Positions 1 to 5,274 of a stretch of 5,713 bases of DNA are shown here, one piece after another (positions within the stretch are counted from its first letter, which is position 1; every line of letters begins with the position of its first letter). The DNA is from Akkermansia sp. (GTDB lineage: Bacteria; Verrucomicrobiota; Verrucomicrobiia; Verrucomicrobiales; Akkermansiaceae). A program made the position numbers and the translations under genes. The stretch is from positions 1-5,713 of the forward strand of contig JAGBZE010000139.1 in the NCBI GenBank assembly GCA_017628435.1, in the 5' to 3' direction. The notes beneath the pieces are model-generated. The model ran no database searches, was not told the DNA's origin, and saw only the letters and a list, made by a program, of their open reading frames with translations.

Positions 1-15
1 CTTTTCTTCTGCCAT
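1..15 (-). CDS. N-terminal fragment of a leftward gene (first five codons only)
   Basis: An ATG on the minus strand at 15-13 opens a frame reading MAEEK to the window edge. Five residues do not allow identification. The reason for calling it a gene start is the promoter just upstream: a TATGAT -10 box sits 7 nt before the ATG, with a TTGCGG -35 box 17 nt further up. No ribosome binding site is visible, so the mRNA would be leaderless or nearly so. The gene is divergent from the glycosyltransferase gene. Confidence 0.45.
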
Positions 16-22
16 GCGCGGC

Positions 23-51
23 ATCATACCAGATACAACACCACCCCGCAA
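23..51 (-). promoter_or_regulatory. Sigma-70-type promoter of the leftward gene at the window edge
   Basis: On the minus strand, TTGCGG (plus 51-46) is followed by a 17-nt spacer and TATGAT (plus 28-23). TATGAT differs from the -10 consensus at one base. Only 7 nt (16-22) separate the -10 box from the ATG, so transcription should begin at or next to the start codon. The layout matches the promoters at 1652-1680 and 5120-5147. Confidence 0.55.
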
Positions 52-69
52 GCACACAAGCAAAAAAAC

Positions 70-98
70 TTGACAGCCCCGACGAAGTATGCCAGAGT
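70..98 (+). promoter_or_regulatory. Possible promoter of the glycosyltransferase gene
   Basis: A perfect TTGACA -35 box lies at 70-75, preceded by an A-run; the 13-mer AAAAAACTTGACA (63-75) is identical to the one at the rpsU -35 region. With a 17-nt spacer the -10 would be CAGAGT (93-98), a poor match that keeps only the A at position 2 and the final T among the key bases. Only 12 nt would remain to the ATG. The -35 is convincing; the -10 and start point are not. This -35 and the leftward gene's -35 lie 18 nt apart, so the two divergent promoters share one control region. Confidence 0.35.
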
Positions 99-110
99 TC
101 GCTCAGGAAT

Positions 111-1184
111 ATGAAACTATTGCTGGCACTCACCGATCAAAGTTTTACAGCCACTAAATCTGTGGGCATCTTCAATGTATCCATGGGGCTCGCCCGGGGG
201 CTGATGCACACGTCAGAGGTCACTGAGCTTCATATTCTGGGCAATACCGAATGCGCCACACACTTCACTAACCTGCCGTCCCACGTGCATCTGCACCTGG
301 CAGATAAACCCGTTCCCCGCAAGTTCGGTCGTGTATGGTGGGACCAGGTAGGAGTATGCGCAGCCATTCGCCGCATTCAGCCTGACTGGGCAATCCTGCC
401 AAAAGGTTTTCCTCCATTCTTCCCCATGCTTGGCAAGACCAGGCTGGCCTGCTACCTGCACGATGTCAACTGGGAATACTACGAGCAGAACCACGGCGAG
501 GGAGATTCCCCCTTCCCCCGGCATGAGCTGCTCTACTTCCGAGCCCTGGGGCTGCGATCCCTTCAGGTTTCAGACCTGGTGCTCACCTCAACCCAGTTCA
601 ATAAAAGCCGCTATGAGCACTACTGCCCCAGCTGCCGCACTGCCGTGGTCGGTATAGGGTTCGATGACGAGCCCCGCCCCTACACCCCCGCAGCAGGGCG
701 GGATATTCTCTTCTACGCATCTCCTTTCCCGCACAAACTTACCCAGCTGGGCATTCGCCGCGTAGAAAGCTGGCTGCTCCAGCGCAGCGATGCCGCCGAT
801 ATACGCATTCACCTCATCGGCAGACTTCCGCAGGACTGTCCCCTGCCCGGACAGCATTGGGTGCAGCATGGCAGACTCCCCTTCGAGGAACTGCAACGCA
901 TCATGCAGCAGGAATCCCGCTGTGCCATCTATTTCTCAGCCTACGAAGGTTTCGGCATGCCCCCGGTGGAATGCCTGCGCGCCGGTGTGCCTTGCATCGC
1001 CAGTGCCCTTCCCCCCATTTGCGAAAACATCCCTGCATGCTTCACCTTTGACAATGCAGATGAGGAGTCATTCATCCGAGCCCTGAATGCGGCCTATGAT
1101 GCGCCCGACATGGCAGACCTGCCCACCTACCCCACCTGGCAGGAAGTAGCCCACCGCTGCGTAACCGCCATGCAGCAGGTATAA
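111..1184 (+). CDS. GT-B fold glycosyltransferase, GT4 / 'glycosyl transferases group 1' type
   Basis: This 357-residue protein should transfer a sugar from a nucleotide-activated donor with retention of configuration, in the cytoplasm or at the inner membrane face. The N-terminal acceptor half begins with a typical first strand (KLLLALTD, residues 2-9) and carries an HD pair at 117-118. The C-terminal donor half holds the GT4 signature: EGFGMPPVE at 279-287, the E-x7-E motif with E279 and E287, followed by the usual AGVPCIAS strand (291-298). The basic YASPFPHKL stretch (212-220) lies where the linker and phosphate-contacting segment normally falls. No signal peptide or membrane helix is seen. 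The ATG has only AGGA two bases upstream, a weak and too-close ribosome site, but no better start precedes it. Donor and acceptor cannot be told from sequence. It stands alone rather than in a polysaccharide cluster, so a surface-glycan role is only a guess. Confidence 0.85.
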   Translation: MKLLLALTDQSFTATKSVGIFNVSMGLARGLMHTSEVTELHILGNTECATHFTNLPSHVHLHLADKPVPRKFGRVWWDQVGVCAAIRRIQPDWAILPKGFPPFFPMLGKTRLACYLHDVNWEYYEQNHGEGDSPFPRHELLYFRALGLRSLQVSDLVLTSTQFNKSRYEHYCPSCRTAVVGIGFDDEPRPYTPAAGRDILFYASPFPHKLTQLGIRRVESWLLQRSDAADIRIHLIGRLPQDCPLPGQHWVQHGRLPFEELQRIMQQESRCAIYFSAYEGFGMPPVECLRAGVPCIASALPPICENIPACFTFDNADEESFIRALNAAYDAPDMADLPTYPTWQEVAHRCVTAMQQV

Positions 1185-1217
1185 ACGCAACGTCGCTTCA
1201 TGATGCAGAAAAATGAA

Positions 1218-1245
1218 GAAAGGCAAGCTTTGCAGCTTGCCTTTC
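1218..1245. terminator. Hairpin terminator between convergent glycosyltransferase and rpsU genes
   Basis: GAAAGGCAAGCT (1218-1229) and AGCTTGCCTTTC (1234-1245) form a perfect 12-bp stem with a TTGC loop. Read leftward, the stem is followed by TTCATTTTTCTG, a good U-rich tail, 28 nt after the rpsU stop. Read rightward the tail is poor, although the hairpin lies 33 nt after the glycosyltransferase stop. It is probably a strong terminator for rpsU and a partial one for the glycosyltransferase. Confidence 0.8.
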
Positions 1246-1273
1246 CTCTGAAAACTTTCCCGAACAATGGGAT

Positions 1274-1513
1274 TTAGGCCTCAACAGCGGGGGTCACGGC
1301 AGCAGCCGGAATCTCCTCCTTGTTGGTGAAGTGCCACTTCACCTTGTTGCGCTTGCTGGCGGAACGAGCCTTGCGACGCTTCTCATCCATGGGGCTCTCA
1401 AAAGCGCGACGACGGCGCATCTCCTCGAGGATACCCTCGGTGTCGAGCTTGGTCTTAAGGCGCTTCAGAGCGCGATCGATCGGTTCTCCTTTACGTACAG
1501 ATACGGAACGCAT
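1274..1513 (-). CDS. rpsU: Small ribosomal subunit protein bS21
   Basis: This 79-residue, strongly basic protein is bS21, a late-assembling protein of the 30S subunit near the 3' end of 16S rRNA that helps translation initiation. The family pattern is clear: an N-terminal strand (SVSVRKGEPIDRALKRLK, residues 3-20), then EGILEEMRRRRAFESPMDEKRRKA, matching the usual 'gil.e.rrr..yekp..krkrk' helices. Typical members have about 58-71 residues. Here the basic body ends near residue 58 and a tail rich in Ala, Glu and Pro follows (about 62-79), unlike the usual basic C-terminus. The start has only a weak GAAAG-type ribosome site. The gene is a single-gene unit with its own promoter and terminator, and is not beside dnaG or rpoD as in many proteobacteria. 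Identification is firm; the tail's role is unknown. Confidence 0.95.
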   Translation of the reverse strand: MRSVSVRKGEPIDRALKRLKTKLDTEGILEEMRRRRAFESPMDEKRRKARSASKRNKVKWHFTNKEEIPAAAVTPAVEA

Positions 1514-1557
1514 GATTTTTCTTTCGTTGTTGATATATTGTCCGGGAACGGGCAGGC

Positions 1558-1586
1558 AAGATACAGCAAATGTGAGTTAGTGTCAA
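1558..1586 (-). promoter_or_regulatory. Promoter of rpsU
   Basis: On the minus strand a perfect TTGACA (plus 1586-1581) is followed by exactly 17 nt and TATCTT (plus 1563-1558). It is the best promoter in the window, as expected for a ribosomal protein gene. Transcription should start near 1551 and leave a leader of about 37 nt before the rpsU ATG. The A-rich run just upstream of the -35 may act as an UP-like element. Confidence 0.75.
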
Positions 1587-1651
1587 GTTTTTTGTCGCAG
1601 TTTTGCAAAAAATTACTGACAAAATCGCTCAAAGAGCCAACAAATCGAGAC

Positions 1652-1680
1652 TTGCCAAGGAGCGCGCGAGCGTGTACAAT
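1652..1680 (+). promoter_or_regulatory. Promoter of the heme-synthesis operon, positioned for a leaderless start
   Basis: TTGCCA (1652-1657), a 17-nt spacer and TACAAT (1675-1680; one mismatch to TATAAT) are followed by six bases and then GTG at 1687. If -10 occupies -12 to -7, position +1 falls exactly on the G of that GTG. The competing reading is that AAGGAG (1657-1662) is a ribosome site for the GTG at 1672, 9 nt downstream. In that case the real promoter lies further upstream, where I find no good candidate. Confidence 0.5.
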
Positions 1681-1686
1681 GCGCGC

Positions 1687-2763
1687 GTGACTGCGCCCCA
1701 CCATCCGCCCATGTGCGATTTTGCCGAACGTCCGTTCATCCTGTTCTGGGAGGTAACGCGCGCCTGTGCCCTGGCCTGCCAGCATTGCCGGGCCATTGCC
1801 CAACCGCAGGCCCACCCGCAGGAACTGAGCCATGAGGAAGCCCTGGCCCTGGTGGATAAAATTGCTGAACTGGCTCCGCCCATGCTGGTACTGACCGGCG
1901 GCGACCCCATGATGCGCAGGGATATATTCGACATCATTGAACGAGCCGCCGGCAAAGGGCTGCGCGTAGCGCTGAGCCCCGCCGCCACCAACCGCCTGAT
2001 TAACACCGATTTTCACAAGCTCCGCCAGGCCGGCGTGGTCAGCATGAGCTTAAGCCTGGATGGAGCCACGCAGGAAACGCACGACGCCTTCCGCCGCGTA
2101 CCGCACACCTTCGAGCGCACCCTGCAGGCAGCCCGCATGGCCAAAGAGGCCGGCATCCAATTACAAATCAACACTACCATCTCCCGCACAACCCTGCCCG
2201 AGCTGGAGGGTTTCGTGGAGCTGCTCAAACAGATTCAGCCGGATGTATGGAGCGTCTTCCTTCTGGTACCCACCGGGCGTGCCACCCTGGAGGAGCTTCC
2301 GGAAGCCGCAGAACTGGAGACCCTGTGGCAGCGCCTGCTGGAGCTGCGCACTGAACTTCCTTTCGCCATCAAGACCACAGAGGGGCACCACTACCGCCGA
2401 GCCCTGATGCAGGCCGCCAGGAACAGCGGAGCCCCCGCACCGCGCCACATGGTACCCACCCGCGATGGCAAGGGCGTAGCCTTCATTTCCCACATAGGCG
2501 AAATTCAGCCCAGCGGCTTCCTGCCCATAACCGCCGGCAATGTACGCACCGATGATCTGGCTACCATATACCGCGAGCACCCACTCTTCATACAGCTGCG
2601 CAATGATGATGCTCTGGGTGGAAAGTGCGGCAAATGCGAATACCGCCGTCTTTGCGGCGGCTCCCGGGCCCGAGCCTATGGCAGCAATGGCGACATGATG
2701 GCCGCAGAACCTCTTTGTAACTATATTCCCGCCGCGCTGCGCGGCACCACCCCACAGCCATGA
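1687..2763 (+). CDS. Radical SAM/SPASM protein, AhbD-like (TIGR04053 type); probable heme b synthase
   Basis: Predicted cytoplasmic Fe-S enzyme of 358 residues from the chosen GTG. The radical SAM cluster motif is C27-x3-C31-x2-C34 (CALACQHC), followed by the SAM-binding TGGDP (70-74). The C-terminal auxiliary cluster motif is C314-x2-C317-x5-C323-x20-C344. Other marks remembered for AhbD and the related TIGR04053 family are present: FLLVPTGR, KTTEGHHYRR, FISHIGEIQPSG and CGGSRARAY. AhbD converts Fe-coproporphyrin III to heme b by oxidative decarboxylation of two propionates. Being translationally coupled to an AhbC-like partner supports that role. Against a plain ahbD call, two positions that I recall as Cys in AhbD are Ser here (PSG, S276; CGGS, S326), which is the TIGR04053 pattern. 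Possible starts are GTG 1687 (leaderless promoter fit), GTG 1672 (AAGGAG upstream) and ATG 1711 (no ribosome site); all keep the full domain. Confidence 0.8.
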   Translation: MTAPHHPPMCDFAERPFILFWEVTRACALACQHCRAIAQPQAHPQELSHEEALALVDKIAELAPPMLVLTGGDPMMRRDIFDIIERAAGKGLRVALSPAATNRLINTDFHKLRQAGVVSMSLSLDGATQETHDAFRRVPHTFERTLQAARMAKEAGIQLQINTTISRTTLPELEGFVELLKQIQPDVWSVFLLVPTGRATLEELPEAAELETLWQRLLELRTELPFAIKTTEGHHYRRALMQAARNSGAPAPRHMVPTRDGKGVAFISHIGEIQPSGFLPITAGNVRTDDLATIYREHPLFIQLRNDDALGGKCGKCEYRRLCGGSRARAYGSNGDMMAAEPLCNYIPAALRGTTPQP

Positions 2764-4007
2764 TCAACATCACCAAACTCTGGACGGGTGCAGCCCAACC
2801 CGCCGACCACATCCGCTACGGCCTTGGCCATGGCAGCAACATACCCAACAGCAGCACTGCTGCCTGCATGCCGGCTTCCTCGCGCGTGCGCAAGCCTATC
2901 GTAGTATGGAACATCACCCGCACCTGCAACCTGCGTTGCGTGCATTGCTATGCCGACTCACACGCCGAACGATACGCCGGCGAACTGAGCTGGGAGCAAT
3001 GCTGCGCGGTGATTGATGACCTGGCAGATTACAAGGTGAACGCCCTGCTGCTTTCCGGCGGCGAACCGCTGCTGCACCCGCAGCTGCCCCAGATACTACA
3101 GCGCGCCACGGAGAAAGGGCTCAAGGTTACCATCTCCACCAACGGCACCCGCATCACCCCGGAATACGCCCGCATGTTCAAAGACCTGGGCGTGGCCTAC
3201 GTAGGCATCTCGCTGGATGGTATCGGCGCAGTGCACGACCAGTTCCGCGGAGTGAAGGGGGCGTTCGATGGCGCTATCCGCGGCTTCAAACTCTGCGAGG
3301 AAGTGGGACAGAAGACAGGCCTGCGCCTCACCCTCACCCGCAACAATGTGCAGAGCATGGAGCAGATTCTCAACTTCATCGAGCAGGAAGGGATTCAGCG
3401 CGTATGCTTCTACCACCTGGTACCCACCGGCCGAGGCGTGGATGTAGCCAGCCTGAAACCGGAGGAAGCCCGCTCTGCCATTGATATGCTCATTGCCCGC
3501 GCAGAGGCCTGGCACGCCGCCGGGCAGCCCCGCGAACTACTCACCGTGACCCAGCCGGCAGACGGCGTATACCTGCTGCTGCGCCAATTGCGCGAGGGGC
3601 ACCCCCTGGCTAAGGAGACTCTGCGCCTGCTCACCTGGAACGGCGGCGGAGCCAACAGTTCCGGCCGCGGCATCGCCAACATCGACACACAGGGCAACAT
3701 TCACCCCGACCAGTTCTGGCAGGGTGTCACGCTCGGCAACGTGAAAACCCAGAAGTTCTCCGATGTATGGGATGCAGCCCAGGAACCCAGTGCCGCTGTA
3801 CTCCAGGAGCTCCGCGGCAGCGACGACCCGCTGGAGCGACAGAAGAAACTGGCAGGCCGCTGTGCCACCTGTAAACACTTCGCCCTCTGCGGCGGCGGAT
3901 TCCGCACCCGCGCAGCCTTCGCTAATGGTCACTGGTATGGCTCTGACACAGGTTGCTACCTCACCGATGAAGAAACACAGATGGATATTTCGGCGCTTTT
4001 AAGCTGA
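2760..4007 (+). CDS. ahbC: Radical SAM/SPASM protein, AhbC-like (12,18-didecarboxysiroheme deacetylase)
   Basis: This 415-residue cytoplasmic enzyme should remove the two acetate side chains of 12,18-didecarboxysiroheme, giving Fe-coproporphyrin III in the siroheme-dependent heme pathway. The radical SAM motif is C56-x3-C60-x2-C63 (CNLRCVHC), with SGGEP at 99-103 for SAM binding. The C-terminal auxiliary cluster motif is C368-x2-C371-x5-C377-x21-C399. The N-terminus (MINITKLWTG...HIRYG) and the end (GCYLTDEE) resemble AhbC as I remember it, as do FYHLVPTGRG and HPDQFW. The close relative NirJ of heme d1 synthesis shares most of these; the AhbC call rests on the N-terminal 25 residues and on the AhbD-like neighbour. 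No nirS or other d1 gene is in view. The start overlaps the upstream stop as ATGA and has no ribosome site, so translation is probably coupled. The gene order is D then C, although C acts first. Confidence 0.75.
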   Translation: MINITKLWTGAAQPADHIRYGLGHGSNIPNSSTAACMPASSRVRKPIVVWNITRTCNLRCVHCYADSHAERYAGELSWEQCCAVIDDLADYKVNALLLSGGEPLLHPQLPQILQRATEKGLKVTISTNGTRITPEYARMFKDLGVAYVGISLDGIGAVHDQFRGVKGAFDGAIRGFKLCEEVGQKTGLRLTLTRNNVQSMEQILNFIEQEGIQRVCFYHLVPTGRGVDVASLKPEEARSAIDMLIARAEAWHAAGQPRELLTVTQPADGVYLLLRQLREGHPLAKETLRLLTWNGGGANSSGRGIANIDTQGNIHPDQFWQGVTLGNVKTQKFSDVWDAAQEPSAAVLQELRGSDDPLERQKKLAGRCATCKHFALCGGGFRTRAAFANGHWYGSDTGCYLTDEETQMDISALLS

Positions 4008-4013
4008 ATTTTA

Positions 4014-4057
4014 CCGTTCGGGTAGCAAAACTACACTTTTTTGCTTGCAGCGAACGG
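4014..4057. repeat. Nested inverted repeat between the heme operon and the TIGR04073 gene
   Basis: The outer arms CCGTTCG (4014-4020) and CGAACGG (4051-4057) enclose inner arms AGCAAAA (4024-4030) and TTTTGCT (4039-4045) around an 8-nt loop. Both pairs are perfect and in register, separated by 3 nt on one side and 5 on the other. It begins 7 nt after the ahbC stop, so it could be a 3' hairpin. It also covers the -35 region of the next gene, so it could be an operator. A competing small hairpin, GTAG-CAAAA-CTAC (4022-4034), is followed by six Ts (4037-4042) and resembles a weak terminator. Confidence 0.6.
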
Positions 4058-4068
4058 AATGATATGGT
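4041..4068 (+). promoter_or_regulatory. Probable promoter of the TIGR04073-family gene
   Basis: TTGCTT (4041-4046), 16 nt, then TATGGT (4063-4068). Transcription would start near 4075, leaving a leader of about 9 nt with no ribosome binding site. An alternative, TTGCAG (4045-4050), 17 nt, TATTTC (4068-4073), has a poorer -10. In both, the -35 lies inside the right half of the nested inverted repeat. Confidence 0.45.
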
Positions 4069-4083
4069 ATTTCTGATTGCGTC

Positions 4084-4515
4084 ATGAAGCGCTTACTCCT
4101 TTCTACAATTCTCTTGGCTCTGGCCGGCACCACCTATGCCGACATTCAGGCACCTCCCGCCTCTGAGTACACTGCCACTCGCAAACTCGGTCGCGCTGTG
4201 AGCAACATTCTCTTCGCTGTTGAGGAACTTCCCACCACCATGCTTCGCTGGAACGGAGCAGAGGGCAACAACGCTGCTTTCTCTGTTGGCATCATCGATG
4301 GTGTCAGCCGCACTGCCTCCCGCATCGGCTATGGTTTCTACGAACTCGTGACCTTCTGGGCACCCACCTACAAGTGCACCTACAAGCCCTGCTACCAGGA
4401 CACCTGCGGTCGTAGCGGCAGCAAGGAGTACAACGTGTGGGGCGGATTCTCCGAATTCCCCGAGGAGCTCGGCTTCCAGAGCAAGTACAACTACGTTCGC
4501 ACCTCTCTCGATTAA
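4084..4515 (+). CDS. Exported TIGR04073-family protein (exosortase system-associated)
   Basis: A 143-residue secreted protein. The signal peptide is clear: K2-R3, a hydrophobic core at about 4-15, and a TYA/D cleavage site after residue 19. The mature part has the family pattern: RKLGRAVSNILF (33-44), an ELP turn (48-50), the EGNNAAF block (60-66) running into GVSRTASRIGYGFYELVTF (73-91), and a C-terminal FPEELGF segment. The molecular function of TIGR04073 is not known; the family was named because it occurs in exosortase-containing genomes. This member has no PEP-CTERM-type tail, so it is not itself an obvious sorting substrate. A Cys-bearing stretch (C98, C103, C108) interrupts the C-terminal part and could form disulfides outside the cytoplasm. 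Codons lean to forms such as GCT, CGT and CTC more than in the radical SAM genes, suggesting higher expression. It is a single-gene unit with its own promoter and terminator. Confidence 0.8.
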   Translation: MKRLLLSTILLALAGTTYADIQAPPASEYTATRKLGRAVSNILFAVEELPTTMLRWNGAEGNNAAFSVGIIDGVSRTASRIGYGFYELVTFWAPTYKCTYKPCYQDTCGRSGSKEYNVWGGFSEFPEELGFQSKYNYVRTSLD

Positions 4516-4540
4516 TCGCGAATCTCCATTTTACATACAG

Positions 4541-4574
4541 AAATCCCCGGTTGGCTCACCAACCGGGGATTTTT
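4541..4574 (+). terminator. Intrinsic terminator of the TIGR04073-family gene
   Basis: AAATCCCCGGTTGG (4541-4554) pairs perfectly with CCAACCGGGGATTT (4559-4572) around a CTCA loop, giving a 14-bp stem that ends in five Ts (4570-4574). It lies 25 nt after the stop codon. On the other strand the stem is also followed by a short T-rich run, so it may serve the convergent hypothetical gene too. Confidence 0.92.
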
Positions 4575-4635
4575 CTTATCTCTGCTAAGGCTTTCAGTCT
4601 CGGCCGAATTTTAATTAATCATTCATAACAGACGC

Positions 4636-5112
4636 TTACATACCTCCGCGACTCAGAATCTGCGTAAGCTCTACCTGGAATGCCTGTAATTCCTCCGGCG
4701 TAGGCTGCCCTTCCAGCGAATTCCACGCAAAGCGTCCCATCTGGTCAATCTGCCACCCCCCCTTAGTACCGGAAGAGAACTGAACCTTACCGGAAATCAA
4801 CGTGCCGGGCAGCATCAGCTCATCCAGAGTCACCACAGGCTTACCCACCTGCCCAGCGGACGGCGCAAGATCAGTCTCCACCGGGGCTGCAGCCGGCTGG
4901 GGTGCAGGCTCTGCGGCTTCAGGCTCTGCAACAGACGTAGCACTGGGCACAGCAATCTCAATTCCATGATCCAGCAAAAGAAAGCGCACGTCCATATATG
5001 TCATGTGCACACCGCACTCGGCAGACAATTTCTTCTGAATGCCGTTCAAATCCACGCCGGTGGCGGCCCATTGGCGCACCATCTCCAACTGCTCTGCTGT
5101 TACCGTACTCAT
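4636..5112 (-). CDS. Conserved-looking two-domain hypothetical protein, function unknown
   Basis: A 158-residue soluble protein without signal peptide or membrane segment. Residues 1-53 form a small helical region (EQLEMVRQWAATGVDLNGIQKKL, then MTYMDVRFLLLDHGIEI) that resembles a helix-turn-helix or other small three-helix module. Residues 54-90 are an Ala/Pro/Glu-rich flexible linker. Residues about 98-155 make a second compact module: a PGTLISGKVQFSSG strand pair, WQIDQMGRFAW, then a helix ELQAFQVELTQIL. I have the impression of homologues in other Verrucomicrobiota but cannot name a family. The start at 5112 is preferred because TATGAT lies 7 nt upstream, which would make a leaderless mRNA. 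ATGs at 5124 and 5121 overlap that -10 box, and the frame open to 5217 has no promoter of its own. A DNA-binding role is a guess. It is divergent from nuoD. Confidence 0.7.
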   Translation of the reverse strand: MSTVTAEQLEMVRQWAATGVDLNGIQKKLSAECGVHMTYMDVRFLLLDHGIEIAVPSATSVAEPEAAEPAPQPAAAPVETDLAPSAGQVGKPVVTLDELMLPGTLISGKVQFSSGTKGGWQIDQMGRFAWNSLEGQPTPEELQAFQVELTQILSRGGM

Positions 5113-5119
5113 GCCCTTC

Positions 5120-5147
5120 ATCATACCCCTACCAGACAACTTTGCAA
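5120..5147 (-). promoter_or_regulatory. Promoter of the hypothetical gene, positioned for a leaderless start
   Basis: On the minus strand, TTGCAA (plus 5147-5142), 16 nt and TATGAT (plus 5125-5120) precede the ATG at 5112 by 7 nt. The predicted first base of the mRNA is at or one base before the start codon. Any GAAGG-type ribosome site here would lie within the discriminator, too close to the ATG to work. Confidence 0.6.
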
Positions 5148-5180
5148 GAGGCAAGTGCGACTTACCCGAAAAATGCCGTG

Positions 5181-5202
5181 CGTGTTTGAGCCAGGCAACA
5201 CG
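5181..5202. repeat. Inverted repeat in the divergent hypothetical-nuoD intergenic region
   Basis: CGTGTT (5181-5186) and AACACG (5197-5202) form a perfect 6-bp dyad with a 10-nt centre. It lies between the outward-facing promoters, about 35 bp behind the leftward -35 and about 40 bp behind the rightward -35. The size and spacing suit a dimeric regulator, but a 6-bp dyad can occur by chance. Confidence 0.3.
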
Positions 5203-5243
5203 TCCACACGCGCGCAAAACTTGGCACGGGGGCTACTTTAGGC

Positions 5244-5274
5244 TTGCACTTTACAACGGAAAGGTGTTTAATAT
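5244..5274 (+). promoter_or_regulatory. Possible promoter of nuoD
   Basis: TTGCAC (5244-5249) is followed by TTTAAT after 17 nt (5267-5272) or by the overlapping TAATAT after 19 nt (5269-5274). Neither is ideal, but together they mark the only reasonable promoter in the gap. Transcription would start near 5280, leaving a leader of about 35-40 nt, unlike the other, nearly leaderless genes here. Confidence 0.4.

Noticed and set aside
1603..1686. TTG start at 1603 giving a longer AhbD-like protein (386 residues)
   Set aside because: It has no ribosome site, the added residues do not look like family sequence, and the region overlaps the likely operon promoter.
1465..2016. 183-residue minus-strand open frame antisense to the AhbD-like gene and overlapping rpsU
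   Set aside because: It is a shadow of two well-supported genes, with no recognisable domain.
2760..4007. Heme d1 enzyme NirJ as the identity of the second radical SAM protein
   Set aside because: It is a close relative and not fully excluded, but the N-terminus and the AhbD-like partner favour AhbC, and no other d1 gene is present in the window.
5113..5217. N-terminal extension of the hypothetical protein to 193 residues
   Set aside because: The extra 35 residues are low in conserved character and run through the TTGCAA/TATGAT promoter; the ATG at 5112 fits the leaderless layout shared by other genes here.
5222..5248. Sigma-54-like TGGCAC ... TTGCA upstream of nuoD
   Set aside because: The two halves are 16 nt apart, whereas the -24/-12 elements need about 5 nt between them.
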